Source: Bordetella genomosp. 7
Lineage (GTDB): Bacteria; Pseudomonadota; Gammaproteobacteria; Burkholderiales; Burkholderiaceae_B
Direction of reading: 5' to 3'
DNA length: 64,000 bases
Assembly: GCF_002261265.1 (NCBI RefSeq)
Contig: NZ_NEVK01000003.1
Coordinates: forward strand, 744,001 to 808,000
Each line of letters begins with the position of its first letter. Within the stretch, counting starts at the first letter, position 1. The position numbers and the translations under genes are program-made. The notes below the pieces were generated by a model that was not told where the DNA came from, did no database searches, and worked only from the letters and a program-made list of their open reading frames with translations. This document shows, in pieces, positions 1 through 8,925 of the stretch.

Positions 1-971
1 ATGACGAACAGGGCGGCGTTGACGCCCAGCAGGAAAGCCGTCTTGTCGTGGAACAGTTGCGCCAGCCATTGGCCCAGGGCATCCGGTACGCCCGCCCGGT
101 TCAACAGGAAGCTGAACACGCCGGCGTTGGCGATGATGAACATGATGACCGACGTCGATATCACCGAACGATGCAGGGTCTCGGACAACGTGCGCCAGCC
201 GAGCCGGCGGTAAACAAATTTGCCCACCACCACTGCGTACATCACGGCCACCACCGAGGCCTCGGTGGGCGTGAAGACGCCGCCGTAGATGCCGCCCAGG
301 ATGATCACCGGCATCAAGAGCGCCAGCCACGCACGCTTGAATGACGGCCAGAGCGGCAGGCGGCCCTCGCCATCGAGCTTGCCCAGGCCATGGCGCTTGG
401 CGTACAGCCACACATACAGCATCAATGCGCCGCCGATCAGGATGCCAGGCACCACGCCGGCAATGAACAGTTCGCCGGTCGATGTGTCGGTGGACACGGC
501 AAACAGGATCATGGGAATCGATGGCGGGATGACAACGCCCAGTTCGGCGGCGCTGGCCTGCAGCGATGCGGCAAAGGGCGCCGGGTAGCCGTGGCGTATC
601 ATCGCGGGGATCAGGATGGCGCCCACGGCGAACGTGGTGGCCACGCTGGAGCCGGCCACCGCGGCGAAGATCATGCAGGTCAGCACGCAGGTGCATGCCA
701 GCCCGCCCTGCACGCCGCCCACCACGCTCTTGGCGAACTCGACCATGCGGTCGGAAATGCCGCCGGCTTCCATCAGGTTGCCGGCCAGGATAAAGAAGGG
801 CACCGCCACCAGGGGGTACTTGTCCAGCGCCGCGTACAGCTGCTGGGCGACTACCAGCCAGGGCAGCCCGGCCAGCGATACGCCCGTCAGGGCGGCCAGT
901 CCGATGGCGATCGCCACGGGCACCGACAGCCCGAAGAAGATCAGCATCGTAAGAATCATCAATTGAGACAT
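1..971 (-). CDS. dctM: TRAP transporter large permease DctM (3'-truncated by window edge)
   Basis: The minus-strand frame opens at an ATG at 971 and runs off the window start, giving about 323 of the roughly 425 residues usual for DctM. The visible part is a very hydrophobic polytopic membrane protein beginning MSQLMILTMLIFFG. It carries the AGNLMEAGGIS and AAELGVVIPPSIPMILFA segments typical of the ion-transporter family of TRAP large subunits. It forms the transport channel of a sodium- or proton-driven secondary uptake system with the small subunit DctQ and the periplasmic binding protein DctP, both directly upstream on the same strand. The gap to dctQ is 66 bp. The substrate cannot be told from this fragment. 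Confidence 0.93.
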   Translation of the reverse strand, partial: MSQLMILTMLIFFGLSVPVAIAIGLAALTGVSLAGLPWLVVAQQLYAALDKYPLVAVPFFILAGNLMEAGGISDRMVEFAKSVVGGVQGGLACTCVLTCMIFAAVAGSSVATTFAVGAILIPAMIRHGYPAPFAASLQASAAELGVVIPPSIPMILFAVSTDTSTGELFIAGVVPGILIGGALMLYVWLYAKRHGLGKLDGEGRLPLWPSFKRAWLALLMPVIILGGIYGGVFTPTEASVVAVMYAVVVGKFVYRRLGWRTLSETLHRSVISTSVIMFIIANAGVFSFLLNRAGVPDALGQWLAQLFHDKTAFLLGVNAALFV

Positions 972-1037
972 GGCAAGCTGCCTATAGTGTCGTCTTTGTG
1001 TAGCCGGCCCGGTGGGGGCGGCGGCCGCAGTTGAGCA

Positions 1038-1538
1038 TCAGCCTTGCGCGTCGTTGCGCACCAGGTCGGGCTCGTCGGCGCCCAGCAGCCAGCGCGTCAG
1101 CACCGCGATGGCCGCCAGAGAGCAGCCCACAGGGATCGCAAGGTAGATCCAGGAAATCGAGATATCCAGGCTGGGCACGTTCTGGAAACGCACCCGGTAG
1201 GTCATATGGCCGCCGATCCAGGCGATGAACGCGAGGAATGCCAGGCATGTCACCGCGATCAGATGTTCCAGCGCGCGCTGCATGCGGCCCTGCAGGCGGT
1301 TGTGCAGCAATTCGACGCTGATCATGGCGCCTCGCCGGAAAGCCAGCGAAATGCCCAGCAATACCGTCCAGATCAAGAGCGCGCGCGTCAGCACCTCGCT
1401 CCAGTCGGCGGGCGATTGCAGGATGAAACGGGCAATGACCTGATAGAAAGCAGCCATGGCGGCGGCCACGAGCAGGATCTGGGCGACGATCGACACGCCC
1501 TTGAAAAGAAGGCGTTCGGCGAGACGGAGCAGGCGCAT
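1038..1538 (-). CDS. dctQ: TRAP transporter small permease DctQ
   Basis: A 166-residue protein with four predicted membrane segments (roughly residues 10-35, 45-65, 85-107 and 128-150), as in the DctQ family. It bridges the large permease and is needed for assembly of the membrane complex. The frame is open further upstream, but those residues are low-complexity Pro/Arg-rich. The start at MRLLRLAERL places the first membrane helix normally, so that start was chosen. It lies between dctP and dctM on one strand, so the three genes form a dctPQM operon. A strong hairpin separates it from dctP. Confidence 0.9.
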   Translation of the reverse strand: MRLLRLAERLLFKGVSIVAQILLVAAAMAAFYQVIARFILQSPADWSEVLTRALLIWTVLLGISLAFRRGAMISVELLHNRLQGRMQRALEHLIAVTCLAFLAFIAWIGGHMTYRVRFQNVPSLDISISWIYLAIPVGCSLAAIAVLTRWLLGADEPDLVRNDAQG

Positions 1539-1686
1539 GGTGAGTTCCGGAATACGCAGACGGGGGTGGGGCGGGGCGGGGGCCGGCGGCGGGCGGCGCG
1601 GCCATCCTTGCATGGTGGCCGGGGCGGTGCACGCCGGATCGGCGTCCCGCCAGGCCGGGCCGGGCGCCGCGGCCTGGACCAGGGGG

Positions 1687-1714
1687 CTGCCCGGGCCAGC
1701 GGTGGCCCAGGCAG
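1687..1714 (-). promoter_or_regulatory. Intergenic hairpin between dctP and dctQ
   Basis: Twelve-base arms CTGCCCGGGCCA (1687-1698) and TGGCCCAGGCAG (1703-1714) pair with one mismatch around a 4-nt loop, 15 bases after the dctP stop codon. There is no T-run, so it is not a classical terminator. Such hairpins often protect the 3' end of an abundant binding-protein message from exonucleases, or let only part of the transcription continue into the permease genes. That role is inferred here. Confidence 0.5.
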
Positions 1715-1728
1715 GCCCGCCCGGGGGC

Positions 1729-2706
1729 TTACTTGGTGTCGCGGATAGCCTCGATCAGCTTCTTATCGTATTTCTTGTAGTACTCGGCATAGGCCGGCTC
1801 GACCGCCGCGGCGAATGCATCGCGATCGACCTCAACGGTGACTTCCATGCCTTCTTTGCGCAGCTGCTCGACGCCGGTTTTCTCGATGTTGTCGACGTAA
1901 TCGCGCATGGCCTGCGCCGACAGCTTGCCCGCCTGAGTGAATGCCGCCTTGTCGCTGTCGGACAAGCTTTCGTACACACTGGCCGACATCAGCACCAGCG
2001 CCGGGCCGTACACGTGGCCGGTCAGGGACAGGTGCTTCTGAATCTGCGACAGCTTGGCCGATGTGATCACCGACAGCGGGTTTTCCTGGCCGTCGATGGT
2101 GCCTTGCTGCAGCGCCGTGGCGACTTCGGGCCACGCCATGGGGGTGGGCAGAATGCCGATCTGGCGGAAGGCCGCAATATGGATGGGGTTTTCGGTCGTG
2201 CGGATCTTCAGGCCCTTGGCGTCGGCGGGGGTTTTTACCGCGCGCACGTTGTTGGTCAGGTGGCGAAAGCCTTGCTCGCCCCAGGCCAGCGCCACGATGC
2301 CGCGATCGGGAAACTTGGCCAGCATGTCCTGGCCGATCTGGCTGTCGAGCACCTTGCGGGCGTGGTCCAGGTCGCGCAGCAGGAACGGGATGTCGAAAAC
2401 GCCGGTCTCGGGCACGAAGTTCAGCGTGGCGCCGGTAGAAACAATAGCCAGGTCGATCGTGCCGATCTGCAGGCCTTCGATGACTTCGCGTTCGCCGCCC
2501 AGCGCACTGTTGGGGAACTGCTGCACCTTGAACTTGCCGTTGGTCGTGCCTTCGATGGACTTGGCAAAGGCCTCGGCGCCCGCGCCGTAGTGCGACGACG
2601 TCGACAGCGCATAGGCCATCTTGAGGGTATTCTGGGCGGCTGCGGGCAGGGCGGCGGTAGCCGCGCACGCAGCCACCAGGGTGGCGGCTAGCCAGTTCTT
2701 ACGCAT
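1729..2706 (-). CDS. dctP: TRAP transporter periplasmic solute-binding protein DctP
   Basis: A 325-residue protein with a clear signal peptide (MRKNWLAATL..., hydrophobic core, cleavage near AAA-Q at residues 24-25). The DctP fold is shown by EREVIEGLQIGTIDLA (about 72-87) and GLKIRTTENPIHIAAF, whose Arg169 matches the arginine that usually binds the substrate carboxylate in this family. It captures an organic acid in the periplasm and delivers it to DctQM. The start at 2706 has GGAGAA eight bases upstream, whereas the longer upstream frame has no such site. First gene of the operon, divergent from the YbbP-like permease gene. The ligand is unknown. Confidence 0.93.
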   Translation of the reverse strand: MRKNWLAATLVAACAATAALPAAAQNTLKMAYALSTSSHYGAGAEAFAKSIEGTTNGKFKVQQFPNSALGGEREVIEGLQIGTIDLAIVSTGATLNFVPETGVFDIPFLLRDLDHARKVLDSQIGQDMLAKFPDRGIVALAWGEQGFRHLTNNVRAVKTPADAKGLKIRTTENPIHIAAFRQIGILPTPMAWPEVATALQQGTIDGQENPLSVITSAKLSQIQKHLSLTGHVYGPALVLMSASVYESLSDSDKAAFTQAGKLSAQAMRDYVDNIEKTGVEQLRKEGMEVTVEVDRDAFAAAVEPAYAEYYKKYDKKLIEAIRDTK

Positions 2707-2813
2707 AGTGTCTTCTCCGTGAACAAATCTGGATATTGGCGGTCGCATGTTACGCCCAGGGCGCATCATAGCGGCATTCCCCTTACAAACCGACCATTGG
2801 TTACCATTGCAAA

Positions 2814-5348
2814 ATGATGGATTTCCCTGATTCTTCCGCCCGCACGCCCGCCGCCGGCCTGGTGGCCGCGCTGCGGCAGGGCGCCCGCATGATGATGCGC
2901 GACGCCCGGGCGGGCGAGCTGCGCCTGCTGGTGCTGGCTCTGGTGGTGGCGGTGGCCGCGGTCACCAGCGTGGGGTTCCTGGCCGACCGCGTCGGCCGTG
3001 CGCTTGACCGCGACGCCGCGCAGATGCTGGGCGCCGATCTGGTGCTTGATGCAGACGAACCCATCGCCGCAATGTTTGCCGACCAGGCCCGTGAGCGCGG
3101 GCTCCAGGTGTCGCGCACCCTGCAGTTCCCGTCGATGGCCAGCGCGGGCGACGCGGCGCAGCTCGTGTCGCTGAAGGCGGTCGAACCCGGGTATCCGCTG
3201 CGCGGCAGCCTGCGCGTATCCGGCGCATTCCACGAAGCAGGCGAGCCTACGCGCGATATCCCGGCGCCGGGCACGGTATGGGCAGATTCCCAACTGCTGG
3301 CCCTGCTCGATATCGCCGTGGGCGACACCATCGGGCTGGGCGACAGCCGCTTGCGTGTGGCGCGCGTCATCACCTACGAACCCGATCGAGGCATGCAGTT
3401 CGTCAATGTGGCGCCGCGGGTCATGATGCGCGCCGACGACCTGCCGGCCACGGGGCTGGTGGCTCCGGGCAGCCGCATCGGCCATGCCCTGCTGGTGGCG
3501 GGCGAGCCCGCGGCCGTGGCCGATTATTCCGCGTGGCTGCAGCAGAACCTGCAGCGCGGCCAGAAGCTCGCCACGCTGGAATCGGGCCGCCCGGAAGTGC
3601 AGCGCACGCTCGATCGCGCGCAGCGCTTCCTGTCGCTGGTGGCCTTGCTGGCTGTGCTGATTTCTGCGGTGGCGGTGGCCCTGGCGGCCGGCCGCTTCAT
3701 GCTGCGGCACCGCGACGGCATTGCGGTCATGCGGTGTCTGGGCGCGCAGCAGGCGCAGATCACGCGCATGCTGGTGCTCGAGTTCACGCTGGTAGGCGTG
3801 TTTGCCTCTGCGGCCGGCTGCCTGTTGGGGTATGCCGTGCACCAGGGCCTGGTGGCGGTGCTGGGCGGCCTTATCGACACCAGCCTGCCTGCGCCATCGG
3901 CCGTGCCGGCCCTGCAGGGCCTGGTCACAGGGGTGCTGCTGTTGCTGGGCTTTGCGCTGCCTTCGCTGGCGCAACTGCGCCACGTGCCGCCCGCGCGGGT
4001 GCTGCGGCGCGATGCCGATACCTTGCGCGCCCGCAGCGCGGTGGGATATGCCTTCGGAGCCGCCGGCTTCGCCCTGCTGATATGGTGGTTTGCCGGCAAT
4101 GCCCGCCTGGGGGCCGTGGTGGCCGGCGGATTCCTTGCGGCCTTTGCGGCATTTGCGCTGGTGGCATGGCTCTGCGTGCTGGGCCTGGCTCGCTTGCGCC
4201 GACTGGCCGCCGGCATGCCCACGCTGCGTTTTGCCCTCGCCGGGGTCGTGCGCCGCCGCGCGGCCACCATCACCCAGGTATGCGCACTGGCAATCGGCCT
4301 GATGGCCTTGCTGCTGCTTGCCATGACCCGCACCGACCTGGTGTCGGGGTGGCAGCGTACGCTGCCGCCGGACGCGCCCAACCGTTTCCTGATCAACATC
4401 CAGCCGGACCAGCGCCAGCCGGTGCTTGATTTCCTGGCCGGGCATGGTCTGCGCGACGTGGCGCTGTGGCCCATGGTGCGAGGCCGCCTGGTCGCCATCA
4501 ACGGCCGTACGGTCGGGCCGGATGACTACGACGAGCCGCGCGCCAAGCGCCTGGTCAACCGCGAGTTCAACCTTTCTTATGGCGAGTCGCTGCCCGCAGG
4601 CAATCGCGTCGAACAGGGGCGTTGGCTGCGGCCCGACGTGCCCGAAGTGTCGCTCGAGAGCGGCCTGGCCCGGTCGCTGCGCCTGAATGCCGGCGACGAG
4701 CTCACGTTCGATATTGCCGGCGAGCCGGTGCGGGTGGCCGTGGCGGGCACGCGCAGCGTCGACTGGGATTCCATGCAGGTCAACTTCTTTGCCGTGCTGT
4801 CCCCGGCGGCGCTGCAGGGCATGCCGCAGAGCTGGATCACGTCGTTTCATCTGCCGGCCAGTCTGGCCGAGATGCCGCGTGAACTGCTGCGCCAGTTTCC
4901 CAACCTTACCGTGTTCGATGTGGGCGCCATTCTGAACCAGCTGCAGAACGTGCTGCAGCAGGTGACCCAGGCGGTGCAGGTGCTGTTCATATTTGCGCTG
5001 GCCGCCGGCGTGCTGGTGCTGGCTGCGGCCCTGACCGCCACGCGCGACGAGCGCGTGCGCGAGGCCGCCGTGCTGCGCGCCCTGGGGGCGACCCGCGCCC
5101 AGCTCGCGCGCGCCCAGCGCCTGGAAGTGCTGGCGGTGGGGGCGCTGGCGGGGCTGCTGGCGGCAGCCGGATCGGCGGCCGTGGCCTGGGCCCTGTCCAC
5201 CTATGTATTCGATTTCCGCATTACCTTCAGCGCCTGGCCGTGGCTGGCCGGAGCGGGCGGCGGCATGGCCGCTGCGTGGGGCGGCGCCGCGCTGGCCCTG
5301 CGCGGCGTGCTGCGCGCGCCCGCGTTGCTGACTCTTCGAGAAACCTGA
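2814..5348 (+). CDS. FtsX-like ABC transporter permease, YbbP family
   Basis: An 844-residue membrane protein with an N-terminal helix (about 38-58), a large extracytoplasmic domain, a first FtsX/MacB-like permease block starting near residue 272 (RFLSLVALLAVLIS), several central helices, a second periplasmic domain, and a C-terminal permease block containing LRALGATRAQLARAQRLEVL. This duplicated layout matches E. coli YbbP (about 800 aa). YbbP normally works with the ATPase YbbA, but no ATPase gene is adjacent here. The start is one of two consecutive ATGs with no clear Shine-Dalgarno sequence. The stop overlaps the ATG of the globin gene (ATGA), so the two are translationally coupled. The transported molecule is unknown. 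Confidence 0.88.
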   Translation: MMDFPDSSARTPAAGLVAALRQGARMMMRDARAGELRLLVLALVVAVAAVTSVGFLADRVGRALDRDAAQMLGADLVLDADEPIAAMFADQARERGLQVSRTLQFPSMASAGDAAQLVSLKAVEPGYPLRGSLRVSGAFHEAGEPTRDIPAPGTVWADSQLLALLDIAVGDTIGLGDSRLRVARVITYEPDRGMQFVNVAPRVMMRADDLPATGLVAPGSRIGHALLVAGEPAAVADYSAWLQQNLQRGQKLATLESGRPEVQRTLDRAQRFLSLVALLAVLISAVAVALAAGRFMLRHRDGIAVMRCLGAQQAQITRMLVLEFTLVGVFASAAGCLLGYAVHQGLVAVLGGLIDTSLPAPSAVPALQGLVTGVLLLLGFALPSLAQLRHVPPARVLRRDADTLRARSAVGYAFGAAGFALLIWWFAGNARLGAVVAGGFLAAFAAFALVAWLCVLGLARLRRLAAGMPTLRFALAGVVRRRAATITQVCALAIGLMALLLLAMTRTDLVSGWQRTLPPDAPNRFLINIQPDQRQPVLDFLAGHGLRDVALWPMVRGRLVAINGRTVGPDDYDEPRAKRLVNREFNLSYGESLPAGNRVEQGRWLRPDVPEVSLESGLARSLRLNAGDELTFDIAGEPVRVAVAGTRSVDWDSMQVNFFAVLSPAALQGMPQSWITSFHLPASLAEMPRELLRQFPNLTVFDVGAILNQLQNVLQQVTQAVQVLFIFALAAGVLVLAAALTATRDERVREAAVLRALGATRAQLARAQRLEVLAVGALAGLLAAAGSAAVAWALSTYVFDFRITFSAWPWLAGAGGGMAAAWGGAALALRGVLRAPALLTLRET

Positions 5349-5773
5349 TGACTGCTACCCGTGTCCAACCCAAGGTGGAATCCCTGCAAACCTCGACGAC
5401 GCTGTTCGAATCGCTGGGCGGCGAGCCGGCCGTGCGCGCCCTGGTCGACCGTTTCTACGACCTGATGGACATCGAGTCCGATCTGGCCGAATTGCGCGCC
5501 ACGCATGGCCCGAGCCTGGATTCCGCGCGCGAAAAACTGTTCCTGTTTCTGTGCGGATACTTTGGCGGGCCCAACTATTACATCGAGCGCTACGGGCATC
5601 CGCGCCTGCGGGCGCGCCACCTGCCGTTTTCCATCGGCCGGCTCGAGCGCGACCAGTGGGTGGCCTGCATGGGCCGCGCCATGCAGGACCAGGGGCTCGA
5701 GCCCGAACTGATCGACCGCCTGCTCGAGGCGTTTTACGGCGTGGCCGACTGGATGCGCAATCGTGACGACTGA
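5348..5773 (+). CDS. Group II truncated haemoglobin (TrbO-type)
   Basis: A 141-residue globin of the 2-over-2 fold. GGPNYYIERYGHPRLRARH (73-91) is the group II signature. His91 matches the proximal F8 haem ligand, Trp104 in RDQW the G8 tryptophan, and Tyr37 the likely B10 distal tyrosine. Group II globins bind oxygen or NO with high affinity and are linked to NO/peroxide detoxification or redox sensing. The start was chosen because its ATG overlaps the stop of the upstream permease gene. The 3' end overlaps kdkA by 11 bp. Placement between a permease and an LPS kinase gives no direct clue to the partner. Confidence 0.9.
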   Translation: MTATRVQPKVESLQTSTTLFESLGGEPAVRALVDRFYDLMDIESDLAELRATHGPSLDSAREKLFLFLCGYFGGPNYYIERYGHPRLRARHLPFSIGRLERDQWVACMGRAMQDQGLEPELIDRLLEAFYGVADWMRNRDD

Positions 5774-6488
5774 GCGCGGCATCGACGCCGCCTCTGGCGC
5801 GCGGCGCATGGCGTGGGCGTCGCCGCCGCGCGGCGCCATGCTGGCCGACGCTCGCCTGGGCGACGCCGACGCCCGCTGGCTGGACCCCATCTGGTACGGC
5901 CAGCAAGCCAGCCCGGTGCAGGCGGGGGGGCGTCAATCGGCGTGGTTTGTGCACCAGGCCGACTGGCAGGGCGTATTGCGTCTGTACCGGCGCGGCGGCC
6001 TGGTGGCGCGGGTCAGCAACGACGCCTACCTTTGGCAGGGCGAATCGCGCACCCGCAGCTTCCGCGAATTCCGGCTGCTGGCCTGGATGCGTGAACAAGG
6101 CCTGAACGTGCCGGCGCCGCTGGCGGCCGGCTACTGGCGCCACGGCCTTTCCTACCGGGCGGCCATCCTGGTCGAGCGCATCGCGCAGGTCCGGCCCCTG
6201 GCGCATGTGCTCGACGAGCCCGTCTGGGATGCCGCCGCCACCGCCATCGCGGCCATGCACCGGCTGGGTGTATGGCATGCCGATCTCAACGCGTACAACA
6301 TCCTGCTCGACCCCCGGGGCAGCGCCTGGCTGATCGATTTCGACCGGGGCCGGTCCGGCGGCGTTTCGGCCGGCGCCCGCCGCGCCAACCTGTTGCGGCT
6401 GCGGCGCTCGTTGCAGAAAGTCGGCGGCGAGGCCGGCCTGGCGTTCTGGGCCCGGCTGGACCAGGCCTATCGGGCCTGCCTGGACTGA
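5763..6488 (+). CDS. kdkA: 3-deoxy-D-manno-octulosonic acid kinase KdkA
   Basis: A 241-residue protein of the KdkA/lipopolysaccharide-kinase family. KdkA uses ATP to phosphorylate O-4 of the inner-core Kdo on lipid A at the cytoplasmic face. The kinase-like catalytic loop is HADLNAYNILLD (172-183, Asp174 and Asn179), and the metal-binding motif is IDFDRGR (191-197). The length equals that of Haemophilus KdkA. The likely start is GTG at 5763, inside the end of the globin gene, which suggests coupling. Organisms with KdkA usually carry a single Kdo in the inner core. No other LPS-core genes are in view. Confidence 0.9.
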   Translation: MTTERGIDAASGARRMAWASPPRGAMLADARLGDADARWLDPIWYGQQASPVQAGGRQSAWFVHQADWQGVLRLYRRGGLVARVSNDAYLWQGESRTRSFREFRLLAWMREQGLNVPAPLAAGYWRHGLSYRAAILVERIAQVRPLAHVLDEPVWDAAATAIAAMHRLGVWHADLNAYNILLDPRGSAWLIDFDRGRSGGVSAGARRANLLRLRRSLQKVGGEAGLAFWARLDQAYRACLD

Positions 6489-6581
6489 CGCACGGCCAGA
6501 GCCCGAGGCCGGGTTTCAATACACCCGCCAGCATGCAAGGGCGGGGCGTGGCGCCGGCCTGCCCGCGTCCGGGGCGCTGGC

Positions 6582-6611
6582 GCCGCAAAAAGGGCGGCTT
6601 CTGCGGCTTTT
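6582..6611 (+). terminator. Possible Rho-independent terminator after kdkA
   Basis: GCCGCA (6582-6587) pairs with TGCGGC (6602-6607), followed by TTTT. The stem is only 6 bp with a 14-nt loop, so it is weak. It lies between kdkA and potF, where a transcript end is expected. Confidence 0.35.
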
Positions 6612-6691
6612 CCTGGCCAACCCCACCTAAAAAGGCTTTATCATTTTGCCCTTTGGCTAATTTTTGCACTGACTGTGGCAAGGGGCTCGCG

Positions 6692-7792
6692 ATGATATTC
6701 AAGGCGGGAATGCGGTTGGCGCTCGGGGCGGCGCTGATGGCAGTGGCGGCGGGTGCCTGGGCGCAGGACCAGGTCGTCAACGTTTACAACTGGGCCGAGT
6801 ACACGGCCCCCGACACCATACCGGGTTTCGAGCGTGAAACCGGCATCAAGGTGCGCTACGACGTCTACGACACCAACGACACTTTGCAGGCCAAGCTGCT
6901 GACCGGCAAATCGGGCTACGACGTGGTCGTGCCCTCCACGCACTATGCGTCGCGCCAGATCAAGGCCGGGCTTTTCCAGAAGCTCGACAAATCCAAGATT
7001 CCCAACTGGAAACACCTTGATCCCGACCTCATGGCGCTGGTGGCTTCGGTGGACCCGGGCAACGAGCACGTCATTCCCTGGGGGTACGGCACCAACGGCC
7101 TGGGCTACAACGTCACCAAGGTCAAGGAGATCATGGGCGAAGACGTTGACCTGGCCAACTGGGACATGCTGTTCAAGCCCGAAAACGCCGCCAAGCTGAA
7201 AGACTGCGGCATTTCGATGCTGGACGAGGCCGCTCAGGTGTTCCCGGCGGTGCTCAAGTACCTGGGCAAAGACCCCAACAGCGACAATCCCGACGACTAC
7301 AAGGCCGCGCTGGCCCTGCTCAAGCAGATCCGCCCGTACATCCGGCAGTTCAGCTCGTCCGGCTATATCGACGAGCTCGCCGTCGGCGACCTTTGCATGG
7401 TGTACGGCTTTTCGGGCGACGTGATGATTTCGCGCAAGCGCGCCCAAGAGGCAAAGCGCCCCTACGAAATCAATTATTTCATTCCGAAGGGCGGCGCGCC
7501 TGCTTGGTTCGATGTCATGGCCATCCCCAAGGACGCGCCGAATCCGGACGCCGCGCACGCGTTCATCAACTACATCGAAACGCCGCAGGTGCACGCGGCC
7601 ATCACCAACACCATGTTCTATCCCAACGCCAACAAGGCCGCGCGCGAGTTCGTGGTGAAAGACGTGGCCGACAACCCCATGATCTACCCCCCGGCTGATG
7701 TCGCCAAATCTCTCTACGTGATCCAGGCTCAGCCCCTGAACATCCAGCGCCTGCAGACCCGCATGTGGGCCGAACTGAAGTCCGGACGATAA
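6692..7792 (+). CDS. potF: Polyamine ABC transporter substrate-binding protein PotF
   Basis: A 366-residue periplasmic protein. The signal peptide ends at AWA-Q (residues 22-25), and the mature protein begins with VVNVYNWAEYT, the hallmark of PotD/PotF polyamine receptors. Further family features are GYDVVVPSTHYASRQIKAG and VIPWGYGTNGLGYN. It binds putrescine or a related polyamine and hands it to the PotGHI importer encoded directly downstream. The start ATG at 6692 has AAGGGG upstream and gives a normal signal peptide, whereas the frame upstream of it is not protein-like. First gene of the potFGHI operon. Confidence 0.95.
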   Translation: MIFKAGMRLALGAALMAVAAGAWAQDQVVNVYNWAEYTAPDTIPGFERETGIKVRYDVYDTNDTLQAKLLTGKSGYDVVVPSTHYASRQIKAGLFQKLDKSKIPNWKHLDPDLMALVASVDPGNEHVIPWGYGTNGLGYNVTKVKEIMGEDVDLANWDMLFKPENAAKLKDCGISMLDEAAQVFPAVLKYLGKDPNSDNPDDYKAALALLKQIRPYIRQFSSSGYIDELAVGDLCMVYGFSGDVMISRKRAQEAKRPYEINYFIPKGGAPAWFDVMAIPKDAPNPDAAHAFINYIETPQVHAAITNTMFYPNANKAAREFVVKDVADNPMIYPPADVAKSLYVIQAQPLNIQRLQTRMWAELKSGR

Positions 7793-7797
7793 GCATC

Positions 7798-8925
7798 ATG
7801 AGCGACAGCCGTTACGCGGCGCAGCATTCCCCGGACCCCGACGAATTCGTGCGGGTGTCCGACCTGGTCAAGATCTACGGCGACGTGGTTGCCGTGCAGT
7901 CGGTCAACCTGGCCGTCAGGCGCAACGAGATCTTCGCCTTGCTGGGCAGCTCGGGCTGCGGCAAGTCGACCCTGTTGCGGATGCTGGCGGGTTTCGAGGA
8001 AGTCACCTCGGGCCAGATCCTGCTCGATGGCGAAGACATCACCACCGTGCCGCCGTACCGGCGGCCGGTGAACATGATGTTCCAGTCGTACGCGCTGTTT
8101 CCCCACATGACGGTCGAGGCCAACGTGGCCTTCGGGCTCAAACAGGAAGGCGTGCCGCGGGCCGAGATTCACGATCGCGTGTTCGAGGCGCTGGACCTGG
8201 TCCAGATGGCGGGCTATTCGCGCCGCAAGCCCCACCAGCTCTCGGGCGGCCAGCAACAGCGCGTGGCGCTGGCGCGCAGCCTGGTCAAGCGTCCCAAGCT
8301 GCTGCTGCTGGACGAACCCATGTCGGCGCTGGACAAGCAGATCCGCCAGAAAACGCAGATCGAACTCACCAAGATCCTGCAGCAGGTGGGTGTGACCTGC
8401 ATCATGGTCACGCACGACCAGGAAGAAGCCATGACCATGGCGCATCGCCTGGCCGTCATGACCGAAGGCCAGATCGTGCAATGCGGCACGCCGCAAGAAG
8501 TCTACGCGTTTCCGAGTTCGCGCTTCGTGGCCGGGTTCATCGGTTCGGCGAACCTGCTCACGGGCACGATCGTCATCGACGAACCCGACCACGTCGCCAT
8601 CGAATGCGCCGAACTCACGCGCCCGCTGTACGTCAGCCATGGCGTCAGCGAGCCGCTGGGCATGGAAGTGCACGTCTCCATCCGGCCGGAACGGCTGGTT
8701 GTGTCGCGCACGCAGCCGCCGGGCGACTACAACTGGGCGCACGGCATGGTCAGCCACATGGCCTGGATGGGCAGCTACGCGCTCTACCAGGTGCGCCTCG
8801 ATTCCGGCAAGGTCGTCGAGGCCAGCGTGCCCAGCCTGCAACTGGCCCAGATCGACGCGCCCGGCATCGATGAAGAAATCTTCGTCAGCTGGGACGCCGA
8901 CAGCGCGGTGGTGTTGCCGTCATGA
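7798..8925 (+). CDS. potG: Polyamine ABC transporter ATP-binding protein PotG
   Basis: A 375-residue ABC ATPase. Walker A is GSSGCGKST (50-58), the signature LSGGQQQ (148-154), Walker B LLLLDE (168-173), and the switch His206 sits in VTHDQEEA. The C-terminal part has the TOBE domain seen in spermidine/putrescine-type ATPases. It powers polyamine import with the permeases PotH and PotI. The ATG start at 7798 is five bases after the potF stop. The stop overlaps the potH start as ATGA (8922-8925). Confidence 0.95.
   Translation: MSDSRYAAQHSPDPDEFVRVSDLVKIYGDVVAVQSVNLAVRRNEIFALLGSSGCGKSTLLRMLAGFEEVTSGQILLDGEDITTVPPYRRPVNMMFQSYALFPHMTVEANVAFGLKQEGVPRAEIHDRVFEALDLVQMAGYSRRKPHQLSGGQQQRVALARSLVKRPKLLLLDEPMSALDKQIRQKTQIELTKILQQVGVTCIMVTHDQEEAMTMAHRLAVMTEGQIVQCGTPQEVYAFPSSRFVAGFIGSANLLTGTIVIDEPDHVAIECAELTRPLYVSHGVSEPLGMEVHVSIRPERLVVSRTQPPGDYNWAHGMVSHMAWMGSYALYQVRLDSGKVVEASVPSLQLAQIDAPGIDEEIFVSWDADSAVVLPS

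Noticed and set aside
2766-4850. 694-codon open frame antisense to the YbbP-like gene
   Set aside because: His/Gln/Arg-rich low-complexity translation typical of the antisense strand of GC-rich genes. The plus-strand protein is convincingly a membrane permease.
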